Made by a program: the position numbers and the translations under genes. Positions 25,589 to 34,245 of a stretch of 64,000 bases of DNA are shown piece after piece (the first letter of the stretch is position 1; each line of letters opens with the position of its first letter). Source of the stretch: Palsa-504 sp963818225 (GTDB taxonomy: Bacteria > Actinomycetota > Actinomycetes > Streptosporangiales > Streptosporangiaceae); contig CAWFRO010000006.1 in assembly GCA_963818225.1 (NCBI GenBank), forward strand, positions 62,001 through 126,000, given 5' to 3'. The notes under the pieces are model-generated. The model had not been told where the DNA came from, searched no databases, and was given only the letters and a program-made list of their open reading frames with translations.

Positions 25589-26548
25589 GTGCCGCGGAAG
25601 CGAGCCAACATCGCGCGGCCTGCGGGGGCCGACGGCCCCCCAGCCGCGCGATACTACGGTGGTCACCGCAGCGGGCCTGCGGGGGGTTCCAGGGGGGTCG
25701 TCCCCCCTGGGCCAACAGGGCCAGTAACAGACCCCCCTGGGCCAGTAAGAGCGGCGCGGCGGCTGACCAAGCGTGCCTTCCGCCAGCGTGAGCAGGCCTT
25801 CCTGGCGGAGGGGCCGCAGGCGGTGGCCGAGGCCCTGGCCTGCGGGACCAAGGTCAGCGACCTGTTCGTGACCGGGGCCGCCCGCAGCAGGCACCACGAT
25901 CTGGTCGCCGTCGCCGAGAGCGCCGGGGTGCCCGTGCACCTGGTCAGCACCGAGGTGATGGGGGAACTGGCCCAGACGGTGACCCCGCAGGGCCTGCTGG
26001 CCGTGTGCGGGTTCGTTGACGTCCCCCTCGCCGCGCTCACCCAGCCAGCCCCCGCCCTGGTCGCGCTGCTGGCCAACGTGCGTGACCCGGGGAACGCCGG
26101 CACCGTGCTGCGCACCGCCGACGCGGCCGGCGCGCAGGCCGTGGTGTTCGCCGACGCGTCCGTCGACCCGTACAACGGCAAATGCGTGCGTGCCTCGGCG
26201 GGCAGCCTGTTCCACCTCCCCATAGTGGCCGGCGCCCGCCTGGAGGAGGCCGTCGCGGCCATGCGCGCGGCGGGGCTGCGCATCGTGGCCGCGGATGGGC
26301 GCGCCGGGCGGTCCCTGGATGACCCGGAGGTCCGGGCCCGGCTGGGCGAGCCGACCGCCTGGATGTTCGGCAACGAAGCATGGGGGCTGCCGCCGGAGCT
26401 GGTCGCGATGGCCGATGAGCCGATCGCGGTGCCCATCTACGGCCAGGCGGAAAGCCTGAACCTGGCGGCCGCCGCGGCGGTATGCCTCTACGAATCTGCT
26501 CGTGCACAGCGAGTGCGCGACATACCGGACAAGCTGGGATCTAAGTAG
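25589..26548 (+). CDS. TrmH/SpoU-family RNA 2'-O-methyltransferase
   Basis: The 319-residue product has the SPOUT motifs VALLANVRDPGNAGTVLRTADAAGA (motif 1), WMFGNEAWGLP (motif 2) and IPIYGQAESLNLAAAAAVCLYE-like VPIYGQAESLNLAAAAA (motif 3), preceded by a substrate-binding domain (RRLTKRAFRQREQAFLAEGPQAV). It probably modifies 23S rRNA ribose. The first 52 residues are an unusual Gly/Pro-rich extension encoded by GC-rich palindromes (25611-25745). The GTG start abuts the rplT stop, in the usual actinobacterial position before the sensor kinase and pheST. Confidence 0.92.
   Translation: MPRKRANIARPAGADGPPAARYYGGHRSGPAGGSRGVVPPGPTGPVTDPPGPVRAARRLTKRAFRQREQAFLAEGPQAVAEALACGTKVSDLFVTGAARSRHHDLVAVAESAGVPVHLVSTEVMGELAQTVTPQGLLAVCGFVDVPLAALTQPAPALVALLANVRDPGNAGTVLRTADAAGAQAVVFADASVDPYNGKCVRASAGSLFHLPIVAGARLEEAVAAMRAAGLRIVAADGRAGRSLDDPEVRARLGEPTAWMFGNEAWGLPPELVAMADEPIAVPIYGQAESLNLAAAAAVCLYESARAQRVRDIPDKLGSK
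25611..25748. repeat. GC-rich palindromic repeat elements translated in frame
   Basis: An imperfect nested palindrome spans 25611-25651 (outer arms tcgcgcggc and gccgcgcga, inner gggggcc-gac-ggccccc). A perfect hairpin spans 25689-25710 (ccagggggg-tcgt-cccccctgg), preceded by tt. The block cccccctgggcca recurs 30 bp apart (25702 and 25732). All of it is read in frame as the Gly/Pro-rich N-terminus of the methyltransferase. The ttcc-n-ggggg...ccccc form also occurs in argR (44038-44060, opposite orientation). Confidence 0.7.
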
Positions 26549-26755
26549 CGCCTGGTGGCATGGAGTATTTGGGCCGCAACATCGAGAATTCATATCTCAG
26601 CACTGTCCCGATGACCGTTTAAGCGCTAGAGTCTGATCACATTCTGTCACCCGTACCGTGACCGTATCCGGCCGCCGGACGATCCCCCATGGAGAGCCCG
26701 ATGGACAGCCCGATAGACAAGTCGTGCCGCCTGGCCGGACGGAGGCTTTACTGAA

Positions 26756-27925
26756 GTGGACGAGCTCGTAGCGAGCGGGGCAGCTCCCACGCCGGACCGC
26801 GGGACCGCTGACGGCCGTGACTGCGGCATCAGCCCCCTCCCGGAAGGTCCCGTCCCGATCGGGAGCCTGATCTTCGCCGACGAGCTCCCGGACGGGGTCG
26901 TGGTCGCCGACGAGGTCGGCCGCGTCGTCGTATTCAACCGGGCCGCAGGCCGGCTGACCGGCCTGGATCCGGCGGAGGTTATCGGCAAGTTCGCGTTCGA
27001 CGTGCTGCCGCTGCACGACGACGACGACAGGGACTGGTGGGTTCACGCCGACCCGTACCATGGCCTGCCGATCCGCACCCGCCACCCGGAGCGCGCGCTG
27101 TACCTGCTGGACGGGACCGAGATCCTCGTGTCCGTCGGCTACGTGCGCGATCGGGCCAAGGAGGTACGGCGGCTGGTCATCAGCCTGCGCGATGCGCAGC
27201 AGCGGGAGCGGCTGGAGCGCAGCCGGGCCGAGCTGGTCTCCACCGTCGCGCATGAGCTGCGCTCGCCCCTGACCAGCGTCAAGGGCTTCACCGCCACGCT
27301 GCTGAACAAGTGGGGCAGGTTCACCGACGACCAGAAGCGCGTCATGCTGGAAACGGTGAACGCCGACGCCGACCGGGTGACCAGGCTCATCACCGAGCTG
27401 CTGGACGTGTCCCGGATCGAGTCCGGCCGCATGGAGGTCCACCGTCAGCTCGTGGACCTGCCGGACCGGGCCAGAAAGGTCATCGCCGGCCGGGTCGTGG
27501 CCGGCGAGCCCGAGGACCGCTTCCGGCTGGAGATCCGCCCGGGCTTGCCTGAGACCTGGCTGGACCCCGACAAAATTGACCAGATCCTCGGCAATCTGGC
27601 GGAAAATGCGGTCCGTCACGGCGCTGGTATCGTAACAATCGTGGTTGAACCAGTGCGGCTGGACGACGAGGCGATCGGTATGTCCCGCGAGCCCGACGCG
27701 GCCGCGGTGTCCGTGCGCGACCAGGGCGAGGGCATCTCTCCGGAGGTCGCGCCGCGTGTGTTCCGCCGGTTCTGGCGCGGGAAGCGCCGCGGCGGCACCG
27801 GCTTGGGCCTCTATATCGTCAAGGGCCTGGTCGAGGCGCACGGCGGCACCATCGGCGTGGGGTCAGCGCCCGGCGGGGGCGCCGAATTCCGATTTATCGT
27901 GCCCGCGGGGACCGCCGCGGGCTGA
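26756..27925 (+). CDS. PAS-domain sensor histidine kinase (orphan)
   Basis: The 389-residue kinase has no transmembrane segment. A PAS domain (about 37-150, DELPDGVVVADEVGRVVVFNRAAGRLTGLDPAEVIGK) is followed by HisKA with H166 in STVAHELRSPLTSVKGF, and HATPase_c with NLAENAVRHG (N-box), VRDQGEGISPE (G1) and GGTGLGLYIVKGLVEAHGG (G2). No response regulator is adjacent. A kinase in this position between the SpoU gene and pheS is common in actinobacteria. The GTG start has ggagg 11-12 nt upstream. Confidence 0.93.
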   Translation: MDELVASGAAPTPDRGTADGRDCGISPLPEGPVPIGSLIFADELPDGVVVADEVGRVVVFNRAAGRLTGLDPAEVIGKFAFDVLPLHDDDDRDWWVHADPYHGLPIRTRHPERALYLLDGTEILVSVGYVRDRAKEVRRLVISLRDAQQRERLERSRAELVSTVAHELRSPLTSVKGFTATLLNKWGRFTDDQKRVMLETVNADADRVTRLITELLDVSRIESGRMEVHRQLVDLPDRARKVIAGRVVAGEPEDRFRLEIRPGLPETWLDPDKIDQILGNLAENAVRHGAGIVTIVVEPVRLDDEAIGMSREPDAAAVSVRDQGEGISPEVAPRVFRRFWRGKRRGGTGLGLYIVKGLVEAHGGTIGVGSAPGGGAEFRFIVPAGTAAG

Positions 27926-28173
27926 GCGCGGCTGCCCAGTAGCCGCGCGTCAGGGCACGGTACGGTAATCTCCCTTCGGGCTATCCACACAGCGAAGGCG
28001 GACGTTGACGCCTGGGCATGAGCTACACCCAGGTCATGGACCACCCCGCGACGTTAGCCACCGGCACTCCGCGGCTGACCGCGGGCTGCCACCACCGCCC
28101 GTTCGGCAGAACGATCAGCCGGAACCCCAGCAGAGCGCAACCTTACGCATGGCCCGCAGGAAGCAGGACCCTC

Positions 28174-29289
28174 ATGTCCGCAGCGAACGAGAATAACCAG
28201 TCGGCCGCCCCGGCCGCCGAAGGCGTCACCCGGGCGCTCGACGAGGCGCTCGCCGCCGTCGCGGCAGCCAGCACGCTCGATGAGCTGAAGGCGGCGCGGA
28301 TCACCCACGACGGCGACCGGTCACCGCTGGCCCTGGCCAGCGCCGGGATCGGCGCGCTGCCGCGTGAGGCACGCGCCGACGCCGGGCGGCTGGTAGGCGC
28401 GGCCCGCGGCCGGCTCCGCGACGCGCTGGGCCGGCGCCAGGCCCAACTGGAGGCCGACCGCGACCGCCAGGTGCTGATCACCGAGGCGGTCGACGTCACC
28501 CTGCCCGGCGGGCGGGTACCGCCCGGCGCCCGGCACCCGGTCACCACGCTGGCCGAACGGCTGTCCGACGTGTTCGTGGCCATGGGCTACGAAGTGGCGG
28601 AGGGGCCCGAGGCCGAGGCGGAGTGGTACAACTTCGACGCGCTCAACATGCTGCCGGACCACCCGGCCCGGGACTCGCAGGACACGATCTTCATCGCCAG
28701 CCCCCAGGGGGACGGGCGCAAGTCCGGCATGGTGCTGCGCACGCAGACCTCGCCGGTGCAGATCAGGTCCATGCTGAGCCGCCCGCTGCCGCTGTACGTG
28801 GTCAGCCCGGGCCGCACCTACCGGCACGACCCGCTGGATGCCACCCACAGCCCGGTGTTCCACCAGATCGAGGGGCTCGCGGTCGACGAGGGCCTGACCA
28901 TGGCCGACCTGCGCGGCGCGATCCAGGCGTTCGTCGACGCGATGTTCGGCGTGGGCCTGCGCACGCGGTTCCGGCCGGACTACTTCCCGTTCACCGAGCC
29001 CTCCGGCGACGTGTCGATGGAGTGCCACGTCTGCCGCGGCGCCTCGGCCAAGCCCGGCGGGGACCCGTGCCGGGTGTGCCGGTCGCAGGGCTGGATCGAG
29101 ATCGCGGGCTGCGGGATGGTCAATCCCCGGGTCCTGGTGGCCTGCGGCATCGACCCCGACCGGTACAGCGGGTTCGCATTCGGCCTCGGCATCGAGCGGA
29201 GCCTGATGATCGCGCACGGGCTGACGGAGATCAGGGACACGGTGGACGGCGACGTGCGGTTCAGCCGGGCGTTCGGGATGGAGATCTGA
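28174..29289 (+). CDS. pheS: Phenylalanyl-tRNA synthetase alpha subunit
   Basis: The 371-residue protein has the N-terminal coiled coil (about 15-90), then class II motifs: HPVTTLAERLSDVFVAMGYEVAEGPE (motif 1 region), TQTSPVQIRSM and GRTYRHDPLDATHSPVFHQIEGLAVD (motif 2), FGLGIERSLMIAHGL (motif 3). ATG at 28174 (caggaccctc before it) fits the family; the frame from 28018 adds 52 unrelated residues. pheT follows after one base. The 250-nt leader has a small hairpin at about 28069-28084 (ccgcgg-ctga-ccgcgg). Confidence 0.96.
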   Translation: MSAANENNQSAAPAAEGVTRALDEALAAVAAASTLDELKAARITHDGDRSPLALASAGIGALPREARADAGRLVGAARGRLRDALGRRQAQLEADRDRQVLITEAVDVTLPGGRVPPGARHPVTTLAERLSDVFVAMGYEVAEGPEAEAEWYNFDALNMLPDHPARDSQDTIFIASPQGDGRKSGMVLRTQTSPVQIRSMLSRPLPLYVVSPGRTYRHDPLDATHSPVFHQIEGLAVDEGLTMADLRGAIQAFVDAMFGVGLRTRFRPDYFPFTEPSGDVSMECHVCRGASAKPGGDPCRVCRSQGWIEIAGCGMVNPRVLVACGIDPDRYSGFAFGLGIERSLMIAHGLTEIRDTVDGDVRFSRAFGMEI

Positions 29290-29290
29290 G

Positions 29291-31939
29291 ATGCGAGTAG
29301 CGCTTTCCTGGCTGCGCGAGTACGCCCAGCTGCCCGAGCCGGTCGACGCGACCGAGGTGGCCCGGCGGCTGACCGGCGCCGGGCTCGAGGTCGAGGCGCT
29401 GGAGCCGGTCGGGCACGACATCCGCGGCGTGGTCGTGGCGCAGGTCCTCTCGATCGAGGAACTAGCCGGGCTGAAGAAGCCGATCAGGTACTGCCGGGTG
29501 GCCGTCTCCGAGGCGCAGCTCGACGGGCCGGCTGACGAGGCCTCCGGGGTCATCTGCGGCGCGGCCAACTTCAAGGTCGGCGACCGGGTGGCGCTGGCCC
29601 TGCCGGGTGCGGTGCTGCCCGGCGGGTTCGAGATCGGCGCGCGCCGGACCTACGGCCACATCTCCGAGGGCATGATCTGCTCGGCCAGCGAGCTCGCCAT
29701 CGGCGATGATCACACCGGCATCCTCGTGCTGCCCGCCGACGCGCCGCTGGGCGCGGACTTCGTCGCATATGCGCGGCTGCGCGACGAGGTGTTCGAGATC
29801 GCGGTAACCCCCGACCGCGGTTACGCGGTGTCCGTGCGCGGACTGGCCCGGGAGCTGGCCAGCGCGTACAGCGTGCCCTTCACCGACCCGGCCACGACCG
29901 CGCTGCCCGATCCGACCCTGCTGGGCGGACCACTGGACTTCGAAGGCCCGGACGGCTACCCGGCCCGGATCGACGACCCGACCGCCTGCGACCGGTTCGT
30001 GCTGCGCGAGGTACGGGGCTTCTCCCCGAGTGCGCGCACCCCGCTGTGGATGATGGTGCGGCTGGCCCGGTGCGGCGTGCGGCCGGTCTCGCTCGCGGTC
30101 GACGTGACCAACTACCTCATGCTGGAGCTCGGCCAGCCGATGCACGCGTTCGACCGGTCCAAGCTGTCCGGCGAGATCGTCGTGCGGCGCGCCCGGCCGG
30201 GGGAGCGCCTGGAGACCCTGGATCACGTGGTCCGGACCCTGGATCCGCAGGACATCCTGATTACCGACTCCTCCGGTCCGATCTCCCTGGCCGGGACCAT
30301 GGGCGGCCTGACCACCGAGATCGACGGCGCCTCCACCGACCTGGTCATCGAAGCGGCGCACTTCTCCGCCCGGGACACGGCCAAGATGAGCCGGCGGCAC
30401 AAGCTGCACAGCGAGGCGTCCTACCGGTTCGAACGCGGCGTAGACCGCGAGCTGCCGCTGCGGGCCAGCGCGAAGGCAGTAGAGATGCTGGCCGGGCTGG
30501 GCGGCGGCCAGGTGGTGCCGGGCTGCAGCCACGCGCAGGTCGACGTGGCGCCGGTGGTGATCTCGATGGCCGTGGACTACCCGGATCGGGTGGCAGGCGT
30601 CGTATATGGCCGGGACACCGTCGTGCGCCGGCTGCGCGAGGTCGGCTGCACCGTGGTCCAGATCCGGGCCGCCGCGCCCACCGTGGCCCCGTGGCGGGCC
30701 GGATCCCCGTCGGATCAGCCCGTGGCAGACTCCCCGCGGCTGGCCACCCCGCCAGTTTCGGTGTCGGTCCTCGACGTCACCCCGCCGTCCTGGCGTCCCG
30801 ACCTTACCGACCCGGCCGACCTGGCCGAAGAGGTGATCCGGCTGGAGGGGTATGAGAACGTCCCGGCCAGGCTGCCCCGGGCGCTGGCCGGGCGGGGGCT
30901 CACCGCGCGGCAGCGGCTGCGCCGGTCAGTGGGCCGCACGCTGGCCGAAGACGGCTACGTGGAGGTGCTGTCCTCGCCGTTCGCGGCCCGGGCCGACGCG
31001 GACCTGCTCGGGCTGCCGCCCGAGGACATGCGACGGCCCGCGGTGGTGATCGCGAACCCGCTCAGCGAGGATGAACCGCTGCTGCGGACCACGCTGCTGC
31101 CCGGACTGCTGCGCGTCCTGGCCCGGAACATCGGACGGGGTTTCGCCGACACGGCGCTGTACGAGATCGGCCTGGTGTTCCGGCCGCGGCCCGGAGCCGC
31201 TGCGCAGGCCCCCATCCTCGCCGTTGACCGCGGGCCTACGGTGGCGGAGCTGGCCAGTCTGGAAGCCGCGCTGCCCGACCAGCCGCAGCACCTCGCGGCC
31301 GTCCTGGCCGGCGCTCGTGAGCTGGACGGATGGTGGGGAAAGGGTCGTCCGGCGACATGGGCGGACGCGATCGAGGCGGCCCGCGCGGCCGGGCGGATCT
31401 GCCGGGTGCCGCTGGACATCCGGGCCGACAAGCACGCGCCCTGGCATCCGGGGCGCTGCGCGGCGATCTACGCGCAGGTCGGCTCGGACGAGGCTCGGGA
31501 GTGGCTGGCCGGGTACGCGGGCGAGCTGCACCCCAGGGTGATCGAGGCGTTCGGGCTGCCCGCCCGGACCTGCGCCCTGGAACTGGACTTGTCCGTCCTG
31601 TTCGCCGCGGCCGAGACGGTCGGCCCCGCGTCGGCCCCGGAGCTGTCGGCCTACCCGCTGGCCATCCAGGACGTGGCCCTGATCGTGGACGCGACCGTCC
31701 CCGCCGCCGACGTGGAGGCGGCGCTGGCGGCCGGCGCGCCGGCGGACCTGCTCGAAGGTATCCGGCTGTTCGACGTCTACACCGGAGCCCAGATCGGCGC
31801 GGACCGCAAGTCCCTGGCCTATACGCTCCGCTTCCGGGCCCCGGACCGGACGCTCACCGCGGTAGAGGCCGCCGAGGCGCGTGACGCGGCCGTCGCCGAG
31901 GCGCAGCGGCGTGTCGGTGCCGTCCTGCGCAGCGGCTGA
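29291..31939 (+). CDS. pheT: Phenylalanyl-tRNA synthetase beta subunit
   Basis: The 882-residue protein shows the N-terminal MRVALSWLREYAQLPEPVDATEVARRLTGAGLEVEAL, the EMAP-like tRNA-binding domain (about 45-155), B3/B4 editing domain, B5, catalytic-like core, and the C-terminal FDX-ACB domain (SAYPLAIQDVALIVDATVPAADVEAALAAGAPADLLEGIRLFDVYTG). It is longer than usual because of a Pro/Ser-rich insert of about 35 residues near 455-490. One base separates it from pheS. Together they form the alpha2-beta2 enzyme. Confidence 0.96.
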   Translation: MRVALSWLREYAQLPEPVDATEVARRLTGAGLEVEALEPVGHDIRGVVVAQVLSIEELAGLKKPIRYCRVAVSEAQLDGPADEASGVICGAANFKVGDRVALALPGAVLPGGFEIGARRTYGHISEGMICSASELAIGDDHTGILVLPADAPLGADFVAYARLRDEVFEIAVTPDRGYAVSVRGLARELASAYSVPFTDPATTALPDPTLLGGPLDFEGPDGYPARIDDPTACDRFVLREVRGFSPSARTPLWMMVRLARCGVRPVSLAVDVTNYLMLELGQPMHAFDRSKLSGEIVVRRARPGERLETLDHVVRTLDPQDILITDSSGPISLAGTMGGLTTEIDGASTDLVIEAAHFSARDTAKMSRRHKLHSEASYRFERGVDRELPLRASAKAVEMLAGLGGGQVVPGCSHAQVDVAPVVISMAVDYPDRVAGVVYGRDTVVRRLREVGCTVVQIRAAAPTVAPWRAGSPSDQPVADSPRLATPPVSVSVLDVTPPSWRPDLTDPADLAEEVIRLEGYENVPARLPRALAGRGLTARQRLRRSVGRTLAEDGYVEVLSSPFAARADADLLGLPPEDMRRPAVVIANPLSEDEPLLRTTLLPGLLRVLARNIGRGFADTALYEIGLVFRPRPGAAAQAPILAVDRGPTVAELASLEAALPDQPQHLAAVLAGARELDGWWGKGRPATWADAIEAARAAGRICRVPLDIRADKHAPWHPGRCAAIYAQVGSDEAREWLAGYAGELHPRVIEAFGLPARTCALELDLSVLFAAAETVGPASAPELSAYPLAIQDVALIVDATVPAADVEAALAAGAPADLLEGIRLFDVYTGAQIGADRKSLAYTLRFRAPDRTLTAVEAAEARDAAVAEAQRRVGAVLRSG

Positions 31940-32038
31940 CGAACTCGGCTGGCGCTGATCACAGCGGTCGGCGAATGATCCCGGCCGGTCCGGTCTGTTT
32001 GCAAAAATAGGCAACTGTCGGTCAGGATGTGATTACTG

Positions 32039-33313
32039 ATGACCGCAGTGCGCGCTGAGCCGGAGGACAACATAACAAGGCACGCGGTGGCCCGGAGAGG
32101 CGCGGCCGAGCAGGCCGCGAGGACCCCGTTCCGCGAGGTATTCGCGATAGCGGAGTTCCGGGCGCTGTGGCTGGCCCAGCTGTTGTCCGTGATCGGCGAC
32201 CAGCTGGCCCGGGTCGCCCTTACGGTGCTCGTCTACGATCGGACCCGTTCGGCGTTGCTGGCGGCGATCACGTTCGTGGCCAGCATCGTGCCGACCTTCT
32301 TCGGCGGCGTGGCGCTGGCGTGGCTGGCGGACCGCTATCCCCGCCGGGCCGTGATGATCGCCTGCGACATGATCCGGGCGATCCTCGTCCTGGATATGGC
32401 CCTGCCGAAGGTGCCGCTGCCGGTCATGATCGCGCTCCTGTTCGCCGTGACGCTCACCGGGGCCCCGTTCAATTCGGCGCGCGCCGCGATCTTGCCCGAC
32501 GTGCTCAGCGGTGACAGGTACGTGACGGGCACTGCGGTGACGGTGACGACCTATCAGTTCGCGCTGGTTCTCGGCTTCGTGGCCGGCGGCACGCTGGTCG
32601 CCTTCGTCGGCACGCGGACCTCGCTGGTCCTGGACGCCGCGACCTTCGCCGCCTCGGCGCTCATCATCCGTACCTGGGTCCGCGCGCGCCCCGCGGCGTC
32701 AGCCGAGCGTCACCACGAGTCCTCGCGGATGGCGAGCATCTTCGCCGGTGCCCGGCTCGTCCTCGCCCGACCTGGCCTGCGTACGCCGATGCTCTTCGGC
32801 TTGCTCGCCGCCTTCTATAACGCCCCCGAAGGCGTGGCCGCGCCCCTGGCCGGATCTCTCGGCGGCGGAGCCATCGCCGTCGGAGTGATCCTGGCCGCTA
32901 GCGCCCTCGGGCAGACCGTCGGGGCGCTCACCTTCAGCCGTTTCGTTGCTCCCGCGACGCGACTGCGTTCCATGGGCCCGATGGCCGTCACGGCCTGCGG
33001 GATTCTCGTCCTGTTCTTCTGCCAGCCTGACCTTTACGTCTCAGTGCTGATCCTGGTCGCATCAGGCCTGTGCGGCGCCTATCAGCTGGCCGCCAACAGC
33101 GCTTTCGTGCAGGCCACACCGCAGGAACAGCGGAGCCAGGCCTTCGGCCTGGCCCAGGGCACTATGAGCCTGAGCCAGGGCGTCGTCATGATCCTGGCGG
33201 GGGCCGCAGCCGACCATCATGCCCCAGCCCGGGCCATTGCTGTTTGCGGCGCGATCGGCGTCGCGGCCGCGCTGGCGGTCGCTGTCAGCGCCACTCGCAA
33301 GACGGGCGCCTAA
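32039..33313 (+). CDS. MFS transporter, EntS-like exporter family
   Basis: The 424-residue protein has about 12 hydrophobic helices. The first part FREVFAIAEFRALWLAQLLSVIGDQLARVALTVLVYDRTRSALLAAITF and the loop WLADRYPRRAVMIACDMIRA are typical of the MFS_3/EntS drug and siderophore exporters. ATG at 32039 has agga about 9 nt upstream. It is convergent with the minus-strand micro-ORF array that starts about 80 nt beyond its stop; an export link to that array is only speculation. Confidence 0.9.
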   Translation: MTAVRAEPEDNITRHAVARRGAAEQAARTPFREVFAIAEFRALWLAQLLSVIGDQLARVALTVLVYDRTRSALLAAITFVASIVPTFFGGVALAWLADRYPRRAVMIACDMIRAILVLDMALPKVPLPVMIALLFAVTLTGAPFNSARAAILPDVLSGDRYVTGTAVTVTTYQFALVLGFVAGGTLVAFVGTRTSLVLDAATFAASALIIRTWVRARPAASAERHHESSRMASIFAGARLVLARPGLRTPMLFGLLAAFYNAPEGVAAPLAGSLGGGAIAVGVILAASALGQTVGALTFSRFVAPATRLRSMGPMAVTACGILVLFFCQPDLYVSVLILVASGLCGAYQLAANSAFVQATPQEQRSQAFGLAQGTMSLSQGVVMILAGAAADHHAPARAIAVCGAIGVAAALAVAVSATRKTGA

Positions 33314-33389
33314 CGAGCCGACGCCATCAGGACGCCTGAAGCCAGCTCCAGTTGCCCCACGCACTGCGATCTTCTGTGGCTGGGGTGCG

Positions 33390-34245
33390 GGGGTTCAGGT
33401 CCAGTTGGTGTCGCGCATGGCGGGTGTCCTTTCGTGTGGGCTGGCGGGCTGGGTGCGGGGGTCAGGTCCAGTTGGTGTCGCGCATGGCGGGTGTCCTTTC
33501 GTGTGGGCTGGCGGGCTGGGGTGGCGGGGGTCAGGTCCAGTTGGTGTCGCGCATGGCGGGTGTCCTTTCGTGTGGGCTGGCGGGCTGGGTGCGGGGGTCA
33601 GGTCCAGTTGGTGTCGCGCATGGCGGGTGTCCTTTCGTGTGGGCTGGCGGGCTGGGTGCGGGGGTCAGGTCCAGTTGGTGTCGCGCATGGCGGGTGTCCT
33701 TTCGTGTGGGCTGGCGGGCTGGGTGGCGGGGGTCAGGTCCAGTTGGTGTCGCGCATGGCGGGTGTCCTTTCGTGTGGGCTGGCGGGCTGGGTGCGGGGGT
33801 CAGGTCCAGTTGGTGTCGCGCATGGCGGGTGTCCTTTCGTGTGGGCTGGCGGGCTGGGTGCGGGGGTCAGGTCCAGTTGGTGTCGCGCATGGCGGGTGTC
33901 CTTTCGTGTGGGCTGGCGGGCTGGGTGCGGGGGTCAGGTCCAGTTGGTGTCGCGCATGGCGGGTGTCCTTTCGTGTGGGCTGGCGGGCTGGGTGCGGGGG
34001 TCAGGTCCAGTTGGTGTCGCGCATGGCGGGTGTCCTTTCGTGTGGGCTGGCGGGCTGGGTGCGGGGGTCAGGTCCAGTTGGTGTCGCGCATGGCCGGTGT
34101 CCTTTCCTATGGGCTGGCGGGCTGGGGGTGGGGCGGGGGTCAGGTCCAGTTGGTGTCGCGCATCGCGGGTGTCCTTTCGTGTGGGCTGGCGGGCTGGGTG
34201 CGGGGGTCAGGTCCAGTTGGTGTCGCGCATCGCGGTCTCCTGTTC
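33390..34245 (-). repeat. 13-copy tandem array of a 67-bp unit, each unit with SD and a 7-codon ORF
   Basis: The invariant 24-bp block starts at 33395, 33462, 33531, 33598, 33665, 33733, 33800, 33867, 33934, 34001, 34068, 34140 and 34207, giving periods of 67 bp (nine), 67-69 and one of 72. On the minus strand each block is ATG CGC GAC ACC AAC TGG then ACC TGA, encoding MRDTNWT. Ahead of it stands aaagga with 8 nt spacing (agganag-type aggag in the first copy). The linker between ORFs has no T and is C-rich (about 25 C, 10 A, 8 G in 43 nt). All 13 ORF blocks are identical, whereas linkers carry indels and substitutions, chiefly in the units at 34068-34163. No CRISPR-like unique spacers exist. 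Confidence 0.95.
34207..34230 (-). CDS. First micro-ORF of the array, heptapeptide MRDTNWT
   Basis: This is the 5'-most copy in the minus-strand direction. Its upstream sequence differs from the repeat unit, yet it still has a good ribosome-binding site: aacaggag followed by accgcg and ATG (aggag, 6-nt spacing). The window's own 16S 3' end (cctccttt) pairs with both aggag here and aaagga in the other twelve copies. The other ORFs lie at the coordinates listed for the array. No signal peptide is possible at this length. Function unknown; translation is inferred from the repeated SD-ATG-stop arrangement. Confidence 0.6.
   Translation of the reverse strand: MRDTNWT

Noticed and set aside
27926..28173. 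T-box or other riboswitch ahead of pheS
   Set aside because: No T-box consensus or specifier-loop layout found by eye; only one small hairpin.
28149..28196. Leader peptide ORF (MARRKQDPHVRSERE) overlapping the pheS start
   Set aside because: No ribosome site, no phenylalanine codons, and no attenuator structure; likely chance.
33390..34245. CRISPR array
   Set aside because: Units are contiguous copies with no unique spacers, and no cas genes are present.
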